This document shows, piece by piece, positions 57,603 through 64,000 of a DNA stretch of 64,000 nucleotides. Made by a program: the position numbers and the translations under genes. The notes beneath the pieces were generated by a model. That model was given only the letters and a program-made list of their open reading frames with translations, ran no database searches and was not told the DNA's origin. The DNA comes from Usnea hakonensis (lineage: Eukaryota > Ascomycota > Lecanoromycetes > Lecanorales > Parmeliaceae), in NCBI GenBank assembly GCA_013423325.1, contig BLJB01000237.1, positions 29,715 through 93,714 on the forward strand, read 5' to 3'. How positions within the stretch are numbered: position 1 is the first letter of the stretch; each line of letters begins with the position of its first letter.

Positions 57603-58735
57603 ATGACCATCAGTAGCCTTGATGCTCGTGACAGACCGCCAGAGTCTATCAAGAGCTTCTACAAAAGATATCAAAAGCTTACTCTTGAAGCCATTCAGAC
57701 AGATTGTACGATTTTAGACTTTCGCCTGGGCTTGAGCAGTAAACAGCAATCTGGAGTCCGCAAAGTTGGCAGTGTGCCGCTGTCTTCAGTAGATGCTGCT
57801 TATTCCCATCTTAGATGCGATGAAGCCAACAAGTTCCTTACTTCCAGTGTGGATGTGGCGATTTATGAAATCGAAGCTCTCCCAGGTGAGCCATTAAATC
57901 TCTAGGATTGAAGAGTCTCTTATCCGTTGTTGACAAATCAGGACTACTTGTCTTACCAGCTTTGGTACCTCAGAGAGCTCAACAAGAGCTTCTGTCTAAG
58001 TTACTGCACAGAGATCTAGCAAATCAAGACCACCAAACGAATGTGCATTTACATCACCTGCTCCCGTATCAAGCCACCAGTTCAAGAGACAGCAGCCTTT
58101 CAACGGCTGATTATTCTTCCTTTTTCAATCTCTCTCCTATATCTTCTGAACTATTTCTTCCCATTGATGACGCAAGCCATAAGGCTCTCACTGTCTCGCA
58201 ATTCCTCAATCGAAAGCTACGTTGGATGACACTTGGCGGCCAATACAATTGGACAGAAAAGAAGTATTCGACTGAGAATGTTCCATCTTTTCCAGAGGAT
58301 ATTGCAGGTTTCATTCATCACTTATTTCCCGCGATGAAGCCAGAAGCTGCGATCTTAAATGTATACGCTCCTGGGGACACCCTGAGCGTTCATCGTGATG
58401 TGAGCGAGAAGTCTGACAATGATCTGGTAAGCATCAGCCTTGGCTGTGACGGAATTTTTGTTGTTGGGCTCGATTCTGAGAAATGCGGAGAGCCGAGATG
58501 TGTTTCGTTACGCTTGCATTCAGGAGACGCCGTCGTTATGAGCGGTCCTGCTCGTTTTGCTTGGCACGGCGTGCCTCAAGTCATTCGAAACAGTTGCCCA
58601 TTATCTCTGCGTGACTGGCCTGCGATTGCTGATGATGAGACTATAAGCCGTGTGGCGGAAAGACCCTACGAAGCCTGGCGAGGTTGGATGTCGAATAAGA
58701 GAGTCAATTTGAACATTCGCCAGATGCAAGACTGA
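57603..58735 (+). CDS. AlkB-family 2-oxoglutarate/Fe(II) dioxygenase (ALKBH1-like)
   Basis: Two exons (57603..57885, 57942..58735) give 358 residues. Metal and cosubstrate residues follow the AlkB pattern: HxD at His245/Asp247 in LSVHRDVSEKS, distal His303 in FAWHGVPQV, and the 2-oxoglutarate arginines R348 and R354 in RVNLNIRQ. Also KLRWMTLGGQYNWTEKKYS (nucleotide-recognition lid region) and AAILNVYAPGDT. The intron (57886-57941) splits after LPG and restores LPG-LLVLPALV, as in ALKBH1 orthologues. Fungal ALKBH1-like proteins are expected to demethylate tRNA or DNA or to work in mitochondria; the substrate cannot be read from sequence. Confidence 0.9.
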
Positions 58736-58995
58736 AAGGACGGAACATACTTCCTCATGAGCACGTGTTTGGTTGTAATCCAACATTTATCTCATGCCAA
58801 TTTTGTTGTTTTACCAAATTGGAAGGCGACAGTCTAGCCCGGAAAGATAAGCTTGACCCCACACCAGACTCGGCAAATTGCACGTCACTGTTTTTTTCCG
58901 ACTTTGAAAAAGGCACGTTCGTCAACAGAACAATCTTCCTGGCTGTCAACCTGGAACTCTTGAGACTTTTGCTGTAGCAATTTGCTTGCTCATCA

Positions 58996-61521
58996 ATGGC
59001 AACCAAGACGTCAACATGGCAGGACCTAGCAAAGGCAAAACTTGATGCAATCAATGAATCTATTCCAGAGAAATGGCGCCTTTCTGCAATTCCATCGGTT
59101 CAAAAACAGCGGGACGTGACCGGACCCTACATCTGTCAATTTTTATCCACAGAGGACATGGAGATCACCGAGACAGACGCAGTCGACATCGTTGAAAAAA
59201 CCTCTTCGGGCATCTGGACTGCAGAGGAAGTAGTAGTAGCCTTCTGTTACAGGGCCAGCCTCGCTCACCAATTGACAAGCTGTCTGCATGAGACGTTTTT
59301 CCAGGCAGCCATTGAGGATGCTAGACGCCTCGATGAATACTATGCACAGCACAAAGCACCGATCGGTCCATTGCACGGACTGCCGGTAAGCTTGAAGGAT
59401 CAATTTCACGTCAAGGGCGTCGAGACGACAATGGGCTATACAGGTAAGTTATGATTGCTGAGCTTTCTTACCCGATCAACATGACTGGAGACGGTCCCCC
59501 TTCGACAGTTCCCTACATCAAAAAAATCCCTCCCTCAACCTGAATCTTTAAAGGTGGGGGGTTACCCCAACAGAGGCCAAAACCGAGATTCTCGGCACTC
59601 ATCCTAACCACGGGAGGAATCTCTCTTCGTACACGGGGACCGTCAGAGGAGGACCGTTCCCAGTCAAATTGTTGCCCTACTGCAGCAGCTTTTCAGGCTG
59701 TAAGACATATTGCGGGAGGAACGCCATTGCTACCCGGATCCAAAGACTCAAGGTCTATTAATAAAGAGATATGCTGACTCTGAATCCATCAAGGCTGGAT
59801 CAATACTTTCGAGGGTAGAAAGGGCACAGGCAAAGAGTTGGTGTTCGAAAGCGAAATGGTGAAAGAATTACGCTCCCTAGGAGCGGTACTCTACTGCAAA
59901 ACGTCAGTGCCGCACTCTCTCATGACGGGCGAAACGGTCAACAACATCATTGGTTATACAACAAATCCAAAGAATCGCAACCTAAGCTGCGGTGGAAGCT
60001 CTGGAGGGGAGGGCGTAAGTTTATTTTTCGGACCTGTCTCGCCTTATCAAGGCTGGTCTACATGTCGCAAGACATCTTGCGGAAGCAAGCCACTTCTAAA
60101 GCGCTCACACGAATCAAGCCCGACCCGTAAGAGAGATGTACTGACCTCGAATTCGATTAGGCTCTTATTGCACTTAAAGGTTCGCCAGTAGGCTTCGGAA
60201 CTGATATTGGAGGAAGTATACGTATACCCGCAGCGTTCAACGGACTCTATGGTCTTCGACCATCGGCAGGCCGTATGCCATATGAGTGAGTCATCTCCGC
60301 GACACGAACTCCGTTCCAGTTTATTCTGCACCTGGAACTGCAAGATATGCCACAGGAATAGCACACTCTTAGACCTTTTTCGCAATCCTATTTGATAAGA
60401 ATCGGGGGAGACTGACTACAAGATCAATAGAGGTATGGCCAATAGCATGGACGGGCAAAATTCTGTGCTTTCAGTCGTGGGACCTCTATCACATTCTGTG
60501 GCTTCGTTAAGACTTCTGATCAAGTCCCTTTTGAGTCAACAACCTTGGCTGCACGATCCCTTATGCAATGAAATTCCATGGCGGCAGGATCAGGAGAAAG
60601 AAGTCATGGAACTCATCGGCTCTTCTAAATTGGCTTTTGGCATCCTCAGGCACGATGGTGCTATTACGCCTCACCCTCCTGTACAGAGAGCTCTTGACAT
60701 AATTGTTGACACTCTCAGAAAGCTTGGACATGAGGTTCGTTCTCATCAAATGGAGTCACTAGCAAACATAGACTGATCTAAAGCAGATTATCGAATGGAA
60801 CCCTCCATCACACAAACGAGGGTATGACATTATCATGAATTCGTGGAACTATGACGGTGGCGCAGACATTCGCAATGCGTTAGAGCTCTCAGGCGAGCCC
60901 ATGGTATCCCAGATCTCTGGCATGTATGGTAGAAAACGTGAGGAGGCAAGTGCAAGCAAGATATCAAAGAACAACATCGCAAAGCGCGAATATCAGAAAG
61001 AGTATATGGAATATTGGAACGATACTGCTCGCTCGACAAGCACAGGTCGACCAGTCGACGCTATAATTGGACCTCTAGCGCCTTTTGCTGCTGCAAGGCC
61101 CGGTCGATACAATTACTATGGCTGTACGTCTTTCCAAATTCCCAAATTCCTCAAAGATATTTGATCAGGAATAAGTACCCTCGAAGCTTGTTCGACGGTC
61201 GATACAGCCATCAAGTAGGCGATGCTGACTATGATTCACCACCCAGATTCGAACATCTTTAATACTCTCGATTACACATCGTGCGCTTTACCCGTGACGA
61301 ATGTTGATAAGAAGGTAGATGTGGTGAACAAGAGCTTCAAACCAGTCAGTGAGCAAGATAAGGAGACGCAGGAAGACTACGATCCTGAAATATATGATGG
61401 CGCTCATGTTGGAGTGCAGCTTGTTGGGCGAAGGTTGCAAGAGGAGAAGGTGCTTGCTCTTGCGGAATATGTTGGAGGAGCTGTTGCTGAGCTCAAAGAC
61501 CCTCGATCCAGCCATCTATAA
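58996..61521 (+). CDS. Amidase-signature enzyme (acetamidase-like)
   Basis: Six exons (58996..59443, 59794..60014, 60161..60285, 60431..60734, 60787..61123, 61247..61521) give 569 residues, with exact phases throughout. The Ser-cisSer-Lys triad is complete: Lys134 in LPVSLKDQF, cis-Ser218 in CGGSSGGEG and nucleophile Ser242 in GTDIGGSIRIP. The fold also shows GLYGLRPSAGRMPYE and, near the C-terminus, LDYTSCALPVTNVDKKV. It hydrolyses carboxamides; the closest types are fungal general amidases such as AmdS. Introns of 350, 146, 145, 52 and 123 bp are much longer than elsewhere in the window. Despite this no disabling stop remains after splicing, so I call it intact. Confidence 0.87.
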
Positions 61522-62030
61522 GCGTCGTAAAATCTCACCATCGTTATTTAGCACGGGTCCTTGTGCTCTTCGCAACAAGGCTCCCGGGTGGTCGTTGCTA
61601 AGAAGTTCATTATGGCCCTTTTTAATTATGATCCTAAATATCTAAAGCCCTCATGTCGCATTGGGGTAGGATCATTTTTTAAATGTGTATGAGGACTACC
61701 GGAGAGACGACAGGTGAATGAAGATATAGCGCATAATAGGTGATAAAGTGCCACTTTAAGAGTGCACTCCTCATGTATGAAATGCCGTCTAGTCGTGAAG
61801 TGAGCATGGACAGCCACACAGCGTAGGGGCCTTATCTCCGCCCGTGACTAGTGCGGTCGATATACCAATATCAGGTCACCGAGCGATTGCGGCCGGCGCT
61901 TGAGTACTTTTCGAGAAATTCACATTCTACACCCAAAAGAACTGGGAACATTATATTCTTCCGGCCTGAGGTGCGATTGACAGGTAGGTGCCTTGCGAGA
62001 ATCCAGCAATCTACTTGCTGTCGATGGAAG
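61522..62030. other. Intergenic, no gene seen
   Basis: The 509 bp lies between amidase and the zinc-finger gene, on the same strand. It is probably the amidase 3' UTR and the promoter of the next gene. An AGGTAGGTG motif occurs at 61982-61990. Confidence 0.35.
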
Positions 62031-63640
62031 ATGGCAGACGGCTCTGCGGCAACCCCTGGCTCCTCCGCCAGCAAGACCCCAGCGGCCAAAGACAAGGAAT
62101 GCCCTTATTGTCATCAGGCCTTTACATCATCTTCCCTCGGACGTCATCTAGACCTATACATCAAAGACAAGAATGCAAAGCCCCCAGACGATCTACACAA
62201 TGTCGAAGAGATCCGCAGGATGAGAGGCAATGTCACTCGCCGCCAGGCGCGGACATCGGCTCGGAAAAGGGAGGGCTCTACACCTTCCAGCACGAAAAAC
62301 ACACCCTTCCGGGACCAGCGATCGCCCTCCACACAGGGCGGGTTCACCGGTTTGTCCAATTCCGACGGCGCACCCATGAGAACGGTCTTGAACAGAATGA
62401 ATTGGCAATCAACGGGCGTCATCAACGATCTACCCCCTGTGTCTCGAGAAGATGATTCGCAATTTGGCAGGAGAACTCCAAGAAGAACATCTGTTAAAGA
62501 GGAAATCAGTAACAAGCAGAATGCGTTGGAAGAACGGGACCGAGCGCGAGCAGCTGAGTTGGCCTTGCAGGAGGTATTGGGCATTGTAAAGGCTGCAAAG
62601 TATGTTTAACATCGGCTTGCGGCAAGTACATGCTGATCTAGTCTATTTCTAGCTTGCTTGCGCACCCCCCAACACCTTTCGCGTTCAACTTCTTCAGCCT
62701 CTCGTTTCCTGAGCTGTGCCTGCAATGCCTCTCCGCACCTCACACGCTGCTTACTGGATCAGCGGTACCAGATCGATTTTCCTGGTCGGTTGAAGCACCC
62801 AAACCAGTCTATCATGACCTCTTACGTGAATGGCTTGGACTAAAATTGAAGGATTGGCAGCGACAGCGCAAGCCGCATCTCTTTCCAAATCAGGTCGCCC
62901 AGACCAATGGGGCCAATGGGCACTTACAAGAGACTGACTGTCTAGGCGAATTGGAGGAGAAATACTACCAGCATCTTACGAGCGTCTACGAAAGTTGGAG
63001 AGCTCTCCCAGAAAAACAGAGGCAAGACTCATGGCGTACGGAGTGCGCAAAAGCGCTGGCCCGTGAGCAAGAGAAACATGAGCAGACCAAGCGATCCCTC
63101 GAAGTGGCCGAGCAAGAAATCCAGCACCTCCGCTCTCAACTCGGCCCGAGAAATCCATACGATCACTCCACCGAATACATTCATTTCGGCAACCCCACCC
63201 TTGCGCTTTCCCGAGAAACGACAAAACATCTCCTCAATCTACCAAGTTACGAAGCACTGCTCTCCCGTTGGCGAACACGAGTCGCCAACCAACGTTCTCG
63301 ACAATATCCGTTGCCTCCACCTTCACCCTGGGCTACCGCCAGCACGCCAAATTCGAACAAGAATCACATGAATGGTACCCATCAATACCCCCCACCGCCT
63401 CAGCGTAACAATCAGCAGCAGCCGGATCAGGAGCAGGATCAGGTCTCTGACGAAGACGAAGATTTGGCCGATGCGCCAGGCGATGACGATATCTCTGAGC
63501 AGCAGCAAGAACAGCTGGGACTGGACAAAGGCATGCTGGATCCGAACTTGCAAGATGGAGACGAAGTCGGGGATATCGATGGGGAAGGCGGGAGAGTATT
63601 GATGGGGCTGAGGGAGGCGATGGACATGGAGCGTCGATGA
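62031..63640 (+). CDS. Zinc-finger-like protein with disordered tail, unknown function
   Basis: Two exons (62031..62599, 62653..63640) give 518 residues. The N-terminus has one finger-like motif, ECPYCHQAFTSSSLGRHLDL (C-x2-C ... R-H-L), with the fourth ligand unclear, followed by DDLHNVEEIRRMRGNVTRRQ, a basic conserved block. A 53-bp intron joins KAAN to LLAHPPTPFAFNFFSLS. The central part (about 240-380) is helical and charged (EEKYYQHLTSVYESWRALPE). The last 130 residues are Pro/Asn/Gln/Asp/Glu-rich and disordered. The family is conserved in Pezizomycotina, I believe, but uncharacterised. Nuclear localisation is plausible from the finger and RRTPRRTS-type basic motifs. Confidence 0.7.
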
Positions 63641-64000
63641 TGTTGTGGGGTGATGAGCAACGCGCTGCACGAATTACGGTCCCAGGAAGATCTGGTGCAA
63701 GATTTTTGCAGAAAAAGCGATGGCCGCCGACGTTTTGGTATTGGTCGGCATGTTGCTGACGTTCTACTCTAAGCATATACCCATTCTTACTTTTGAGCTT
63801 GCCTTGTTGTAAATTTATCCAACATATGTCAACTCCACCCAGAGCGGCGCATATGCCATTGAAGCCTATATATCCACCATCTCCGTCTCATCTAGATCCC
63901 ATATCATTCTTCCCAGATACCCTCGGTATATGATTCCCTGCCATCGCTATGCACCGATCTGTTTATAAAAAAAAAAAAAAAAAAAACCCCCACTCTCTAC
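63641..64000. other. Window end, 3' flank of zinc-finger gene
   Basis: The 360 bp downstream of the zinc-finger gene contains no gene. A 20-A homopolymer lies at 63967-63986, followed by CCCCC. Confidence 0.5.
63967..63986 (+). repeat. Poly(A) homopolymer run
   Basis: Twenty consecutive A residues 14 bp from the window end. It could be a genomic homopolymer or the trace of a retroposed poly(A) tail; nothing else supports retroposition. Confidence 0.8.

Noticed and set aside
59444..61246. Amidase as a pseudogene, because of broken frames and long introns
   Set aside because: All six exons splice in phase with consensus sites and the whole catalytic triad is intact.
1..64000. Nitrate-assimilation or secondary-metabolite gene cluster
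   Set aside because: The transporter, regulators, amidase and oxidoreductases are separated by unrelated housekeeping genes and no synthase or reductase of such clusters is present.
1..64000. tRNA, rRNA or CRISPR-like arrays
   Set aside because: No T-arm GGTTCGAATCC-type pattern with a matching cloverleaf and no regularly spaced direct repeats were seen by eye.

Overview
This window is nuclear DNA of a filamentous ascomycete (Pezizomycotina). Nearly every gene is split by introns of about 48-60 bp with GT-AG ends and CTRAC/CTAAC-like branch sites. The gene content is fungal: NUP159, GUP1, a fungal nitrate transporter, two Zn2Cys6 regulators and a DUF6590-type protein. A leotiomycete is possible, but the sequence alone does not establish it. 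I saw no rRNA, tRNA, CRISPR array or intact transposon. I built 27 protein-gene models; almost all are conserved single-copy housekeeping families, and every multi-exon model closes in frame across its splice junctions.

Layout. 1-13.2 kb: a left-truncated mitochondrial PPR-like protein (-), GUP1 (-), ARP4 (+), a nitrate transporter (-) with a probable NirA/NIT4 plus GATA-factor promoter, and D-serine dehydratase (-) with an unusually long first intron. 14-26 kb: a large Ser/Pro-rich protein (+), a DUF6590-like protein (+), homoserine kinase THR1 (+), three small lineage-restricted proteins (-), one of them secreted, and proteasome subunit PUP1 (-). 26.9-35.2 kb: NUP159 (+) and a Zn2Cys6 transcription factor (-). 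35.2-37.6 kb is a gene-poor stretch that may hold decayed coding sequence. 37.6-44.5 kb: an NmrA-like reductase (-) divergent from a second Zn2Cys6 factor (+), an ABM-domain protein (+) and a BTB protein (-). 45-64 kb: a triple-KH RNA-binding protein (-), a coiled-coil putative kinetochore protein (+), a 74-residue protein with two introns (-), a Cue2-like Smr nuclease (+), a calpain (-), CDK1 (-) divergent from an ALKBH1-like dioxygenase (+), an amidase (+) with long introns, and a zinc-finger protein (+).

The genes do not form one pathway or a biosynthetic cluster. Local functional logic is limited to divergent pairs sharing promoters (GUP1/ARP4, PUP1/NUP159, NmrA-like/Zn2Cys6, KH/coiled-coil, CDK1/AlkB). 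The NmrA-like/Zn2Cys6 pair is the best candidate for a small regulatory unit, because a near-perfect 21-bp direct repeat lies in its shared promoter. I found no convincing novel multi-gene system. The most useful new observations are small spliced genes, unusual introns (GC-AG, stopless 3n, micro-exons, long introns) and promoter motifs.
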